Positions 9,146-19,210 of a stretch of 64,000 bases of DNA are shown piece by piece; the first letter of the stretch is position 1; the number at the start of each line of letters is the position of its first letter. The stretch covers positions 4,836,001 to 4,900,000 of the forward strand of contig CP114060.1 of NCBI GenBank assembly GCA_026967495.1, written 5' to 3'. The notes beneath the pieces were generated by a model. The model ran no database searches, was not told the DNA's origin, and saw only the letters and a program-made list of their open reading frames with translations. The position numbers and the translations under genes were made by a program. The stretch comes from Rouxiella badensis (GTDB lineage: Bacteria > Pseudomonadota > Gammaproteobacteria > Enterobacterales > Enterobacteriaceae).

Positions 9146-9279
9146 AATTTACGCTGCGTTTAAGTGTAGCCAAGGCGTTATTTTTGACCCAGGCATTTGT
9201 CATTGAAAAGGTTTTTCGGCGACAGCCACTACCCTCGGCGTTTATACTTGTCGCCTGTTACCGCCACCGCGAGACCCCC

Positions 9280-10519
9280 ATGCGACTCATTCATACCTCT
9301 GACTGGCACCTCGGTCAGTACTTCTTTACCAAAAGCCGCGCTCCCGAACATCAGGCCTTTCTCAACTGGCTGATTGAACAGGTTGAACAACATCAAATAG
9401 ATGCGGTGGTGGTCGCGGGGGATATTTTCGATACCGGCTCGCCGCCAAGCTACGCGCGCGAGTTGTATAACCGCTTTGTGGTCGACCTTCAGCGCACAGG
9501 CTGTCAGCTCATCGTCCTGGCAGGGAATCACGATTCCGTCGCCACCTTAAATGAATCGCGCGAGCTGCTTTCCTGCCTGAATACCCAGGTGATTGCCACC
9601 GTCGGCGAAGATCTGTCGCGTCAGGTGCTGACCCTGAAAAATCGCCAGGGGCAACCGGGGGCGATACTTTGCGCTATCCCGTTCCTGCGCCCGCGTGACC
9701 TGCTTTCAAGCCAGGCCGGACAGTCCGGCAAAGAGAAACAGCTGGCGTTGCAGGAGGCCATCGCCGCGCACTATGCCTCGCTTTATCAGGCGGCCTGTGA
9801 CAGGCGCGATGAGGCTCGGCGGCGCCCTGCCGATTATCGCCACCGGGCACCTGACTACCGTGGGCGTCAGCACCACCGACTCAGTGCGCGACATTTACAT
9901 CGGTACGCTCGATGCATTCCCCGCGCAGGCCTTCCCGCCGGTCGACTACGTTGCGCTCGGGCACATCCACAAGGCGCAAAAAATCGCCAAAACTGAGCAT
10001 ATTCGCTACAGCGGCTCACCGATTCCGCTCAGTTTCGATGAAGCCAGCAATGAAAAGAGCGTTTACCTGCTCGATTTCACCGCCGACAGGCTCAACGCCG
10101 TCGAGACACTGGTTATTCCTCGCTCACAGCCGATGGAAATTATCAAAGGGACGCTGGCCGAAATCGAAAAACAGCTGCTGCCGTATGCCGGCCTCGAGAA
10201 CGGGAAAGTGGTCTGGCTGGATATCGAGGTCGCGACACAGGACTATCTCAGCGACATTCAGCGGCGGGTGCAGCTGCTTACCGACCCGCTGCCGGTCGAA
10301 GTCGTACTGCTGCGGCGCAGCAAGGAGCAGCGCTTGCTGGGCCTGCAACAACAAGAGAAAGAGACCTTGAAAGAGTTGAGCGTTACCGAAGTCTTTGAAC
10401 GGCGTCTGGCGCAGGAAAATGCTCCCGAAGAGGGTCGCCAGCAGCGCATCCGCACGCTGTTTTCTCAGGTGCTTGAACAGGTTGAGAGCGGTCATTCTGC
10501 GGAGGACGTCGCGCCGTGA
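9280..10519 (+). CDS. sbcD: SbcCD nuclease subunit SbcD, frameshifted in this sequence
   Basis: Mre11-type metallophosphoesterase that, with SbcC, cuts DNA hairpins and protein-blocked ends. Conserved phosphodiesterase motifs are visible in order: HTSDWHLGQ (N-terminus), VVAGDIFDTGSPPSYAR, VLAGNHDSVATLNESR, then in the second frame IIATGHLTTVG and ALGHIHKAQ. The reading frame changes by one extra base within about 9818-9826 (GGCGGCGCC stretch); removing one G gives ACDRRDEARRALPIIATGHL. ATG at 9280 is chosen because MRLIHTSDWHLG aligns with E. coli MRILHTSDWHLG. Stop and sbcC start overlap by 4 bp (GTGA), implying translational coupling. Confidence 0.93.
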
Positions 10520-13500
10520 AAATCCTCAGTCTGCGCCTAAAAAACCTCAACTCGCTGGAAGGTGAGTGGAAAATCGATTTCACCGCCGAACCCTTTGCCA
10601 GCAACGGTCTGTTTGCTATTACCGGCCCGACCGGGGCGGGGAAAACCACCCTGCTCGACGCCATCTGTCTGGCACTTTACCACCAGACGCCGCGCCTTGA
10701 CGTCTCGCCGAGCCAAAATGAGCTGATGACCCGCCACACCGCCGAATCGCTGGCGGAGGTGGAGTTTGAGGTCAAGGGCGTTGGCTATCGGGCGTTCTGG
10801 AGCCAGCGCCGCGCGGGGAATTCTCCGACTGGCAACCTACAGGCCCCCAAGGTCGAACTCGCGCAGTTGGCCGACGGCAAGATATTGGCTGATAAGGTCC
10901 GCGACAAGCTGCCGGCTATCGCCGAATTGACCGGCCTCGACTTCGGCCGTTTCACCAAATCAATGATGCTCTCGCAGGGTCAGTTCGCCGCGTTTCTTAA
11001 TGCCAAGGCCAACGAGCGCGCAGAACTGCTTGAAGAGCTGACCGGCACCGAGATTTACGGACGCCTGTCGGCTCAGGTTTTCGAGCGTCACAAGCAGGCA
11101 AAAGTCGAGCTAGACCTGCTGCACCAACGCGCCGCAGGTATCGAACTGTTGAACGACGAGCAGCGCCAGCAGCAGGAGCAGGAACTCGCGCAGTTGGGCC
11201 TGCAGGAAACCGAATTGAGTCAGCAAACGGCACTGCAACAGCACGGCCTGAACTGGTTGCAGCAATGGCAAAGTAACCAGCAAAAGCAGCAACAGTACCG
11301 CCAGCATGTTGCCGACGTGGCGCAGCAAAAACAGCAGGCACAGCCGCAGCTCGAGCAGCTTGCCCGCAGTGAACCGGCCGAAAAGCTCCGCCCGTTGCTC
11401 AACGAACGGTCGCGCTGTCAACAGCAGCAGACCGAGTTACAGCGTCAGATAACGCAGCTGAGTGAACGGCAACAACAGCTGCAACAGGCGAAAAACCCGC
11501 TCACTCAGGCGCTGGGTCAGGCGCTAGAGAACCAGCAACAGCAGGCCGCCGAGAAGCAGCGTCAGGAAGAGCTGATTGAGCAACAGGTTCAACCGCTGGA
11601 CGTCAAAATAGAGGCTTTACAGGCGAAGCTAAACGAGGACCGCGAGTCTCATCTTAAGCAGCAAAATCAGCTGCATGCGTTGAACGAGTCGCGGAAAAAG
11701 TGGGTGTCCGAGCAGGCGGCGTCGGCGGAAAAAACCCGTCAGTTTCAGGCCACTGAAGAAGCACTCAAGGCCGCGTTAAACACCCAGACTCAGCAGCACA
11801 GCGTGCTCGAGGCTCAGTCTCCACAGGCCACTTTGCGCAGCCAACAGGCAGAGCTTGCCAGGCTGCGTCCGGTGCGCCTGCAACTTTCAACCCTACAGCC
11901 ACTCTATCAACAACTGTCGCAGCGTATCGAAAGGCAGCGGCAGGAGTACGCGGCGCGCCAGAACGAACTGACCGAGTCAGAAAAGCAGCTTAGCGATGCA
12001 CGCGAACAGTATAAAAAGCAGAAACAGCATCTCAACGATGTAGAAAAACTGCTGGCGCAGGAGCAGCTGATTGTTAGCCTTGAAGCGGAACGCGCACGGC
12101 TACAAACCGGCTGTCCGTGCCCGCTGTGTGGCTCGACGACGCATCCGGCCATCGAGGCCTATCAGGCAGTCAGTCCCTCCGAAACTGCGCTGCGCGTACA
12201 GAAAATGCGTGAAGAAACCGACAGACTGCAGACCACCGGCACACAGCTGCGCACGCGCACCGAAGGACTGCTTGAGCAGCAAAAACGGCTACAAAGCGCC
12301 CTGCAACAGGACGAAAAACAGCAGGCTGAATATCTCGAACAGTGGCAGCAGGCCTGCGGATCACTGATCCTTGGCTTTACCCTGCAAGACGGCGAGGCGC
12401 TGCAACACTGGCTCAGGGAATGTGAAGAAAAAGAACAGCAGTGCCAGCAGTTGATCCGTCAGCATGATGACGTCGTGCAGGCCGTTCAACGCGCGAAGGA
12501 AGCGTTGTACGCAGCGCAGGCCGAACAGGCTCAGGTTAAAGAACAGGCCGTGGTTCAAAACGAACGTGCTCTGACGCTGCACAAGCAGCATGCCGAGGTT
12601 CAGCAGCAGGTCGAGCAGTTAGCCAAGACACTGGCCGAAAGTGAGCAGTTACTCACGCAACTGCGCAGCCAGCGCCATAGCCTGTTTGGCGAGCAACAGG
12701 TTAAACAGGTCCGCGAACACCTGCGCCAACAGCAACAGGCAGCAGAACGGGCGCGCCATCAGGCTCATGAGCAATTGCAGGCGGTGCAGCAACAGCTCGA
12801 CCAGCTCGGCGGCCAAGTGCTCAGCCTGCAGCAGAGTCAGCGCCAGTGCGAGACCGACCTGCTACGGGCGCAAACTCAGTGGCAGCAGGCGCTGGCGTCC
12901 AGCGCGTTTGCCGATGAAGAGGCCGTTAATGCGGCACTGATTGACGAGTCTTTACGCCAGCAGCTTCAGGCGCTGAAAGACCGGCTCAGCCAGCAGCAAG
13001 TCCAGAGTGAGGCGTTGTTGCAGCAGGCCAGCGAGCAGTTGGAACAGCATCTTCAGTCGCGCCCAGCCGGTATCGATCAACATACCAGCCGGGCCGATGC
13101 CCTGGCGGAACGGATAGCCGCGTTGAACGCCCAGCTGCGAACGATGCAGCAGCGTCAGGGCGAACTGCGCAGCCAGCTTGAGAGCGACAGCCAGCGCCAG
13201 GCCGGGCAACGGGCGCTGTTTACGCAGATTGCCCAGTCGCAGGAGCTGTATGACGACTGGAGCTACCTCAATCAGATTCTTGGTTCAAGCGACGGTGCCA
13301 AGTTCCGCAGGTTTGCACAGGGATTAACGCTGGAGCATCTGGTTTATCTGGCCAACAGGCAGATGGACAAACTGCACGGTCGCTACCTGCTGCAGCGCAA
13401 AACCAGCGATGCACTCGAGCTTGAAGTGGTCGATACCTGGCAGGCCGACGCAGTGCGCGATACCCGCACGCTCTCCGGCGGTGAGAGCTTCCTGGTGAGT

Positions 13501-13770
13501 CTGGCGCTAGCGTTGGCGCTTTCGGATCTGGTCAGCGACAAAACGCGCATCGACTCGCTGTTCCTCGACGAAGGCTTCGGCACGCTCGACGCCGACACGC
13601 TCGACACCGCGCTGGACGCACTCGACAGCCTGAACGCCAGTGGAAAAACCATCGGCGTAATTAGCCACGTCGAGGCGATGAAAGACCGTATTCCGGTGCA
13701 GATAAAAGTGAAGAAAGTAAATGGATTAGGGATCAGTCGGCTGGACAATGCGTTCAAGGTAAACGACTAG
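10516..13770 (+). CDS. sbcC: SbcCD nuclease ATPase subunit SbcC
   Basis: SMC/Rad50-type ATPase, 1084 residues (E. coli 1048). Walker A GPTGAGKTT near residue 37, then a very long Gln- and Glu-rich coiled coil (about 180-900), broken at about 535-538 by the zinc-hook CPLC motif, then signature LSGGES near 986 and Walker B SLFLDEGFGTLD. The hook lets two SbcC arms join; the head domains drive SbcD. Starts with GTG overlapping the sbcD stop. Confidence 0.96.
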   Translation: MKILSLRLKNLNSLEGEWKIDFTAEPFASNGLFAITGPTGAGKTTLLDAICLALYHQTPRLDVSPSQNELMTRHTAESLAEVEFEVKGVGYRAFWSQRRAGNSPTGNLQAPKVELAQLADGKILADKVRDKLPAIAELTGLDFGRFTKSMMLSQGQFAAFLNAKANERAELLEELTGTEIYGRLSAQVFERHKQAKVELDLLHQRAAGIELLNDEQRQQQEQELAQLGLQETELSQQTALQQHGLNWLQQWQSNQQKQQQYRQHVADVAQQKQQAQPQLEQLARSEPAEKLRPLLNERSRCQQQQTELQRQITQLSERQQQLQQAKNPLTQALGQALENQQQQAAEKQRQEELIEQQVQPLDVKIEALQAKLNEDRESHLKQQNQLHALNESRKKWVSEQAASAEKTRQFQATEEALKAALNTQTQQHSVLEAQSPQATLRSQQAELARLRPVRLQLSTLQPLYQQLSQRIERQRQEYAARQNELTESEKQLSDAREQYKKQKQHLNDVEKLLAQEQLIVSLEAERARLQTGCPCPLCGSTTHPAIEAYQAVSPSETALRVQKMREETDRLQTTGTQLRTRTEGLLEQQKRLQSALQQDEKQQAEYLEQWQQACGSLILGFTLQDGEALQHWLRECEEKEQQCQQLIRQHDDVVQAVQRAKEALYAAQAEQAQVKEQAVVQNERALTLHKQHAEVQQQVEQLAKTLAESEQLLTQLRSQRHSLFGEQQVKQVREHLRQQQQAAERARHQAHEQLQAVQQQLDQLGGQVLSLQQSQRQCETDLLRAQTQWQQALASSAFADEEAVNAALIDESLRQQLQALKDRLSQQQVQSEALLQQASEQLEQHLQSRPAGIDQHTSRADALAERIAALNAQLRTMQQRQGELRSQLESDSQRQAGQRALFTQIAQSQELYDDWSYLNQILGSSDGAKFRRFAQGLTLEHLVYLANRQMDKLHGRYLLQRKTSDALELEVVDTWQADAVRDTRTLSGGESFLVSLALALALSDLVSDKTRIDSLFLDEGFGTLDADTLDTALDALDSLNASGKTIGVISHVEAMKDRIPVQIKVKKVNGLGISRLDNAFKVND

Positions 13771-13778
13771 CTCATTGC

Positions 13779-13809
13779 GGGGGCCGCCGAATTCTCCTCG
13801 GCGGCCCCC
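13779..13809 (+). terminator. Terminator of sbcDC
   Basis: Twelve-bp GC-rich stem GGGGGCCGCCGA / TCGGCGGCCCCC with a seven-base loop and TTTC after it, 8 bp beyond the sbcC stop. Confidence 0.88.
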
Positions 13810-13814
13810 TTTCA

Positions 13815-15086
13815 TCAGGCGTTTTCTTTCTCTGTTCGGCAACTCAGCGCCGACAGCAGAATCAGCGTTGAAAATAGCACAATGTACTCTTCAGAAATCA
13901 GCAGCACGTCGGTCAATCCATAAAGGAAGGCCGACAATGCCACCATAGACACCGGATTCAGCAGCAGCCCCGAAATGCCGTTACGGAAAATCAGCATACC
14001 GAAGAAGAACAACAGGGTCGCGATACCAAAAATCCCCGACAGAGAGGCAGTCTGAATAAACTCGTTGTGCAGGTGAACCTGGATGTAACGCAGCGCCCAG
14101 GAATTTGGCTGATTATGGCTCAGCAAATACTGTTCGATCCGCTGGTTACGCCCGGTCTCGGTTTGCCCGAACGGATGCTGTTCAAAGGTTATCAGCCCCA
14201 TTTTCCACATCGTAAAGCGCGACCCCAAGGAGGTTTGATCATCGCCCTTCTCGTAGAGATGATACTCGCTCATCGTGACGTCAAAGCGTGACTGTACAAT
14301 CGACCAGCGCGACCCTACCCCCACGACGGCTACCACTAATATAATCAGTATACTCAGTGATTTAGCGGTGAGTTTCTTGTCCTTCCACAGCATCGCCAGC
14401 ACCAGCAGGACCACCAGCAGCAGATGTAATACCATCGCTGAACGCGTCTCGGTGAGGAAAATAACGTACAACGACACCAGCGACATCAGCAGAATAGCGA
14501 GATATTTTTTCGACGAGGTGCAGCTGCGGCCAATCAGCGTCATGACCGACAGCGCGAGCGCACTATAGGCATAGGCGGTCATCGTGGCGCGGTTGATGCC
14601 GAGGATGATGCGTTCGGGGTCAGTGAAATGTTGCCAGATGCCATAAACGCTGGCGGCGGCAAAGGCCACAAATAGCGACGCCAAGGCGCAACGTTGCAGC
14701 GTAGCCGCCGAAAGTCGCTGCTTTCGCGCGCCCCAACAGATATAAAGGGCTATCAGCCCGCTCAAAAACCAGCGTTTGGCCGAAGTGAACAACAGCCATT
14801 CGTTCGCTTTGTCAGTGGTGACATAAACCGCAAAAAGTGACCAGACGGCATACAGCGCTGCGAGGGCAAAAAGCGGCAAGGCGTAACGTGAAGAGAGGAA
14901 TATTCCTTTGAATTCTTTATAATTTATAACGATGCCGGTTATTGATAAATAGCTGCAGAGGTAGAAAATCTCTCTGCTGGTTTTTTCATGTGTATAGCCG
15001 GAGGGTAAAATACAGATTAAAAGCGCTACTACGACAATAAAGAGATAGTGGTTAAATCTATCCCGCCCAATTAAGCCTGACGCCAT
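13815..15086 (-). CDS. WaaL-like O-antigen ligase
   Basis: 423-residue inner-membrane protein with about 10-12 predicted helices and one large periplasmic loop (about residues 240-340) holding SLGSRFTMWKMG and HLHNEFIQTASLSGIFG, the His-containing segment typical of the Wzy_C/WaaL family. It would join undecaprenyl-linked O-antigen to lipid A-core. The size equals that of E. coli WaaL (419). No other LPS-core gene lies nearby, so it is an orphan here; a polymerase (Wzy) or a ligase for another glycan cannot be excluded. Confidence 0.8.
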   Translation of the reverse strand: MASGLIGRDRFNHYLFIVVVALLICILPSGYTHEKTSREIFYLCSYLSITGIVINYKEFKGIFLSSRYALPLFALAALYAVWSLFAVYVTTDKANEWLLFTSAKRWFLSGLIALYICWGARKQRLSAATLQRCALASLFVAFAAASVYGIWQHFTDPERIILGINRATMTAYAYSALALSVMTLIGRSCTSSKKYLAILLMSLVSLYVIFLTETRSAMVLHLLLVVLLVLAMLWKDKKLTAKSLSILIILVVAVVGVGSRWSIVQSRFDVTMSEYHLYEKGDDQTSLGSRFTMWKMGLITFEQHPFGQTETGRNQRIEQYLLSHNQPNSWALRYIQVHLHNEFIQTASLSGIFGIATLLFFFGMLIFRNGISGLLLNPVSMVALSAFLYGLTDVLLISEEYIVLFSTLILLSALSCRTEKENA

Positions 15087-15298
15087 GCTAATTTCCCATA
15101 TTGCTCACAAAGATTTGCTATAAATTTAATGCTGTCAAGCGTAGCAGACTGCCATATTCGAGGGGTTTAATCGATTTTTATTGTTCCGAATTTATAATCT
15201 CGTAGCCCTACAGTTTAGGTTTAGTGCCGGCGCGCAAACTTCAGCCGTGAATGCGAAGAGCATCACGCAGCCTAGCGGACTGCGCCATGAGAGAGAAT

Positions 15299-16417
15299 TT
15301 AGTGCTGCCTTTCCTGACGCCACTGCCGCGGACTGAGGCCAAACCAGCGGCGAAACGCCCGCGAAAAGGCACTGACCTCGGAGTAACCTAACAGCAGTGC
15401 CATCTCTGAAATCGGCAGCTGCTGTTGCTGAAGATAGTGCGTTGCCAGCTCGCAGCGCACCTTGTCCACCAGCAGGGTAAACGTCAGGTTTTGTTCACGC
15501 AGCCGGCGTTGCAGCGAGCTGGGTGACATGCCCATCTTGTCGGCTACGTCGTCGAGCACCGGCTCGCCGAGGGTCAAATTCTGTCTGACCTGCGATCTCG
15601 CGCGATCGACCACCGACTGCTGCGTCAGATTGTCGGCGTTCAAACGGCGGATAGCATCCTGCATCACCAACAGCAACGTTTGATCCTGCTCGGGCATCGA
15701 TCGCTGAAGATCCCGCTTGGCGATGATCAGCGAGTTATAGGGTTGATCAAAATAGACTGGCGCGTCGAAGATCTTGCAGTGCTCGTGCCACTGCTCCGGC
15801 CTTGGATGCTCGAAATGCACCTCGCGCGGTGCCCAGTTTCTGCCTAAACCGTGGCGCAGCAGATTCAGGATCATCCCCAGCGTCAACTCGGCGTCCTGAC
15901 GTTTACACAGGATGCCGCCGTGGCGAACCTGATAATCAAAGCGATAATACTCGCCCTTGTCGACCAAACGGGTCAGCGTATTGTGCTGATGAAACGGAAA
16001 GGCGTTCACCACGTTTTGCAACGCGGTTTCGGCCGAAGACGAACAAAGACCAATGTAACCAATCAAGCCTAATGACTGTGGTTTGAATTGCCTGCCGTAA
16101 TGCAAACCGAAGTTATCACAACCCGACTGCCTGGCCGCCTCCTCCAGAACCTGACAATAGTTGGTCAGGCCGAGACTCAAGGTGGGACGCTGCAAAAGCT
16201 CGGGATCGATATGGCAGATCCCCAGCACGCGATCCACGTCGGCCCCTTTAGTAATAATAAAATCGCTCAGCCCACTGGCCGCCGCCGCCAATACGCCGCG
16301 ATTGCTGTTCATCTCAGCCTCTGTGTAGCCTGACAAGGTTGACTGCCGCAATACGTCAATCTGCATACGCGTTTCCACTGTGGTTAATTTGTCTAGACGA
16401 GTTGCTGCAATTTTCAT
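15299..16417 (-). CDS. AraC-family regulator with Arabinose_bd-type N-terminus
   Basis: 372-residue transcription regulator. The N-terminal two thirds resemble the PF12625-type sensing domain found in OruR/QhpR-like regulators (ITKGADVDRVLGICHID, SLGLTNYCQVLEEAARQSG). The C-terminus has two helix-turn-helix units: VLDDVADKMGMSPSSLQRRLREQ and ISEMALLLGYSEVSAFSRAFRRWFGLSPRQWR. Starts further in (residue 18 or 36, each with a fair ribosome site) are possible; the first in-frame start has a weak site. It lies next to the kinase/lyase/permease set on the same strand as the kinase and is the natural candidate to control it. Confidence 0.85.
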   Translation of the reverse strand: MKIAATRLDKLTTVETRMQIDVLRQSTLSGYTEAEMNSNRGVLAAAASGLSDFIITKGADVDRVLGICHIDPELLQRPTLSLGLTNYCQVLEEAARQSGCDNFGLHYGRQFKPQSLGLIGYIGLCSSSAETALQNVVNAFPFHQHNTLTRLVDKGEYYRFDYQVRHGGILCKRQDAELTLGMILNLLRHGLGRNWAPREVHFEHPRPEQWHEHCKIFDAPVYFDQPYNSLIIAKRDLQRSMPEQDQTLLLVMQDAIRRLNADNLTQQSVVDRARSQVRQNLTLGEPVLDDVADKMGMSPSSLQRRLREQNLTFTLLVDKVRCELATHYLQQQQLPISEMALLLGYSEVSAFSRAFRRWFGLSPRQWRQERQH

Positions 16418-16519
16418 ACCAGAGAAAGAATTATCAGGAAAAAATCAGGGGCTTTAAGGTCAGGCACTTAGCCGGTGCGGTGGTTTAAGGGGAGTTTGCT
16501 GGCATATCAAGGGAAAGTG

Positions 16520-16546
16520 CACACTGCACGCAAACCGTGCAGTGTG
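16520..16546 (-). terminator. Probable terminator of the kinase gene
   Basis: Perfect 11-bp stem CACACTGCACG / CGTGCAGTGTG with loop CAAAC, 15 bp after the kinase stop. The T-tract is weak (CACTTTCCCTT), so read-through into the araC-type gene is possible. Confidence 0.6.
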
Positions 16547-16560
16547 TCGTTAAATTACGC

Positions 16561-17571
16561 TTAACTCACCGCCAGCGCGCACTGCTCGGTTGCGAGGTAG
16601 GCTTGGCAAAGTTTCAAACTGTCGGCGACCCAATTATCGCCCAGACTCAGCGCCATCTCGGTCGTCGCGTGCGATCCCACCCAGGCCAGCAGCTGAATAC
16701 GGCGCTGGATAATCATCGTCGGGATCACCGCCAAACAGTCCTCACTGAGGGCACAGACGCGCTGATACCCCGCCAGCCAGTGCTCCACCCACTCTGACGC
16801 ACGGGGATGATGTTCGACGAAACTAATCGCCGCCGCCGCGTCGTGCATGTACCAGCCCATGCCGCAGTCGTCGAAGTCGATCACCCGCGTCTCTCCTTTG
16901 TGCAGCAGCAGGTTGGTGAGGCGCAGATCGGCATGGATCAGGCCATAGCGCTGACTGCTCTTGCCGTATTTTTCCAGAATGCGGCTAACGCGGCGCAGGG
17001 TCTCCTCGACGATCGGATGGTCTTTCGGCTGGAGACCCGGTGCATCCTGCCAGCGTCCCCAGTGGCCTTTTTCGCCGGTCATGGTCTGGTGGTCCCAGAC
17101 GATACGTTTAAACCCGCTCGGTTTCTGCCAGCGCTGGCTGTGCTGATGCAGGCGTGCCGTCACTTCGCCGAGCTGAGCAAAGGCGCGCGGATCGACCTCT
17201 GTGGTGGGCATCTCCCCTTCAATCCATTTAAACAGCACCACGTGGCGGCTGGCACCTTCGCCCAGTGACAAAGTCTGCACACGCTCGCCGTCTTGCGTTA
17301 CCAGCGCTTCTGGCACCTGAATGCCGGTTTCGCGCAGCGCGTCGAGCCACGCCAGCTCACTCTCTATCTCGTTACGCTGGTGATAGTCGTCGCGGTGCAC
17401 GCGCAGCGCCAGACGATTGCCGTCGGCAAGCTTCACGACAAAGGTGGCATTTTCTGAACGGCAGATCAGGGCGAGTTCACCCTGTAGCGCATCGGGATAA
17501 CGGGTTAACGCCTTGGCAGCGAGCTGTTGCAGGCTGGCGTTGTCCAGGGTATCAGACTGTTTTGCATTCAT
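16561..17571 (-). CDS. APH-family kinase, candidate amino-alcohol (ethanolamine/hydroxylysine-type) kinase
   Basis: 336 residues with the aminoglycoside-phosphotransferase fold. The catalytic loop is LIHADLRLTNLL (HxD....N) and the metal-binding loop is VIDFDDCG. The N-lobe lysine/glutamate region is around LRVHRDDYHQRNEIESEL. The family includes hydroxylysine kinase (HYKK), choline/ethanolamine kinases and SrkA. The divergent neighbour is an AGXT2L-type class III PLP enzyme and the next gene is an ethanolamine-type permease, so I infer that this kinase phosphorylates the hydroxyl of an amino alcohol to make the lyase substrate. GGAG precedes the start. A terminator follows. Confidence 0.78.
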   Translation of the reverse strand: MNAKQSDTLDNASLQQLAAKALTRYPDALQGELALICRSENATFVVKLADGNRLALRVHRDDYHQRNEIESELAWLDALRETGIQVPEALVTQDGERVQTLSLGEGASRHVVLFKWIEGEMPTTEVDPRAFAQLGEVTARLHQHSQRWQKPSGFKRIVWDHQTMTGEKGHWGRWQDAPGLQPKDHPIVEETLRRVSRILEKYGKSSQRYGLIHADLRLTNLLLHKGETRVIDFDDCGMGWYMHDAAAAISFVEHHPRASEWVEHWLAGYQRVCALSEDCLAVIPTMIIQRRIQLLAWVGSHATTEMALSLGDNWVADSLKLCQAYLATEQCALAVS

Positions 17572-17690
17572 CAGGGTTCACTCCGGGCAGCTCAAATAGG
17601 GGTTGTGCTATCAGAATGCGAGCGACAACGGTTCTTCGCTTGACCCGGGACGGCCAATTGTTGACTTCAGCACACCAAATTCGGCGTCGA

Positions 17691-17740
17691 GCGGTCAACT
17701 TGACTCTGGCGTGCAGGACTGAGCGCGCTGCGGTCAAGTT
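17691..17740. promoter_or_regulatory. Direct repeats in the divergent kinase/lyase promoter region
   Basis: GCGGTCAACTT (17691-17701) and GCGGTCAAGTT (17730-17740), the same orientation, 39 bp apart, inside the 270-bp divergent gap. AraC-type regulators often bind direct repeats, but 39 bp is longer than the usual spacing. No direct evidence for binding. Confidence 0.35.
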
Positions 17741-17841
17741 TTGTGAGGTAACGCGGTGCATTATCGAAACAACTTCACTCGCCGGATGACAGGGGTCAGC
17801 CGGAGAAAAATCGAATCGTATCCGTCAGGAGAGAACCTACC

Positions 17842-19155
17842 ATGCTGAAAACTAATGCCTTTGATGCCGCATCCAGCTCAAACGTTTCACCCGAAGCGCT
17901 GGAGATGATCGAACGTCGCCGCCGCCTGCTCGGTCCTGCCTATCAGCTGTTCTACAAAAATCCGGTGCATCTGGTGCGCGGTGAAGGTGTGTGGGTATTT
18001 GACGCGGCGGGCAGACGTTATCTCGACGTTTACAACAACGTACCTTCCGTCGGCCACTGCCACCCTTACGTACTCGAGGCGCTGATTCGTCAGGCTTCTA
18101 CTCTGAACACACACACGCGCTACTTACACGATAACGTGCTTAACTTCGCCGAAAAGCTGGTTTCGACCATGCCATCTGAACTGAGCCAGGTGATGTTTAC
18201 CTGTACCGGCAGCGAAGCCAATGACCTGGCGCTGCGCATCGCCGAAGATTTCACCGGCGGGACCGGCGTGATCGTCACCGAATTTAGCTATCACGGCATG
18301 ACCAAGGCGATCGCCGGCCTTTCAGCCTCGATGGGTCCTTACGTCAAGGTGAACGGCGATGCCCGCGTTATCCCTGCGCCGATTCATAACCCAGCCAACC
18401 CGGCAGAGGTAGGCAAGAAGTTTGCCGCCGACGTTCGCGCGGCGCTGGCCGATATGCACCGCCACGGCATCAAACCGGCGGCATTGATGATTGATACCTT
18501 CTTCACCAGCGACGGCGGCTTCTTTGACCCGGCCGGTTTCCTGAAAGAAGCGATCGACGAGATTCACAAGGCAGGCGCGCTGTATATCGCCGATGAAGTG
18601 CAGCCTGGCTACGGTCGTTCCGGTGAACACATGTGGGGCTTCCAGCGTCACGGCGTACTGCCGGACATCGTCAGCCTCGGCAAGCCGATGGGCAACGGAC
18701 ACCCGATGGCCGGCATCACTATCAAACCGCATATCCTCGAGCGCTTCGGCAGCGAGTCGAGCTATTTCAATACCTTCGGCGGCAACACCGTGTCATCGGC
18801 AGTTGGCCTGGCGGTGCTGGAAGTGATTGAACAGGAAGAGCTTATTCCAAGCGTCGGCCGTGCAGGCAAGGCTATCCTCGACGGCATCAGCGAACTGGCG
18901 ACCCGTTTCCCGGCCATCGGCAGCGTGCGCGGCGCGGGGCTGTTTGTCAGCGTTGACTTCACCACGCCGGACGGCAAACCAGACTCAGAAACCGCGCTCG
19001 CCGTGGTCAATGGACTGCGTGAGGAGGGCGTACTGATCGGCGCTTCTGGCCCACACGCCAATATCCTGAAAATCCGCCCGCCGCTGGTGTTCACCGCCGA
19101 GCACAGCCTGATCCTGGTCGAAAGCCTGGAGAAAGTGCTGCGCAAAATGTACTGA
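17842..19155 (+). CDS. Class III PLP enzyme, candidate amino-alcohol-phosphate phospho-lyase
   Basis: 437 residues of the class III aminotransferase fold. PLP lysine is K281 in SLGKPMGNGHPMAG; the cofactor Asp is in IADEVQPGYGRSG. Two stretches, GKPMGNGHP with FNTFGGN and the C-terminal VLIGASGPHANILKIRPP, match closely the human ETNPPL/PHYKPL (AGXT2L1/2) ammoniophospholyases, which split phosphoethanolamine or phosphohydroxylysine to an aldehyde, ammonia and phosphate. The divergent kinase gene and downstream ethanolamine-type permease fit such a route. An ordinary transaminase is the alternative. Good site CAGGAGAG before ATG. The permease starts 55 bp later, so the two form an operon. Confidence 0.85.
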   Translation: MLKTNAFDAASSSNVSPEALEMIERRRRLLGPAYQLFYKNPVHLVRGEGVWVFDAAGRRYLDVYNNVPSVGHCHPYVLEALIRQASTLNTHTRYLHDNVLNFAEKLVSTMPSELSQVMFTCTGSEANDLALRIAEDFTGGTGVIVTEFSYHGMTKAIAGLSASMGPYVKVNGDARVIPAPIHNPANPAEVGKKFAADVRAALADMHRHGIKPAALMIDTFFTSDGGFFDPAGFLKEAIDEIHKAGALYIADEVQPGYGRSGEHMWGFQRHGVLPDIVSLGKPMGNGHPMAGITIKPHILERFGSESSYFNTFGGNTVSSAVGLAVLEVIEQEELIPSVGRAGKAILDGISELATRFPAIGSVRGAGLFVSVDFTTPDGKPDSETALAVVNGLREEGVLIGASGPHANILKIRPPLVFTAEHSLILVESLEKVLRKMY

Positions 19156-19210
19156 TTTTTTTCCGCCTGATTGGGCGGGCGTGCCGTTCATTTATCTTCA
19201 GGAGAGCAAC

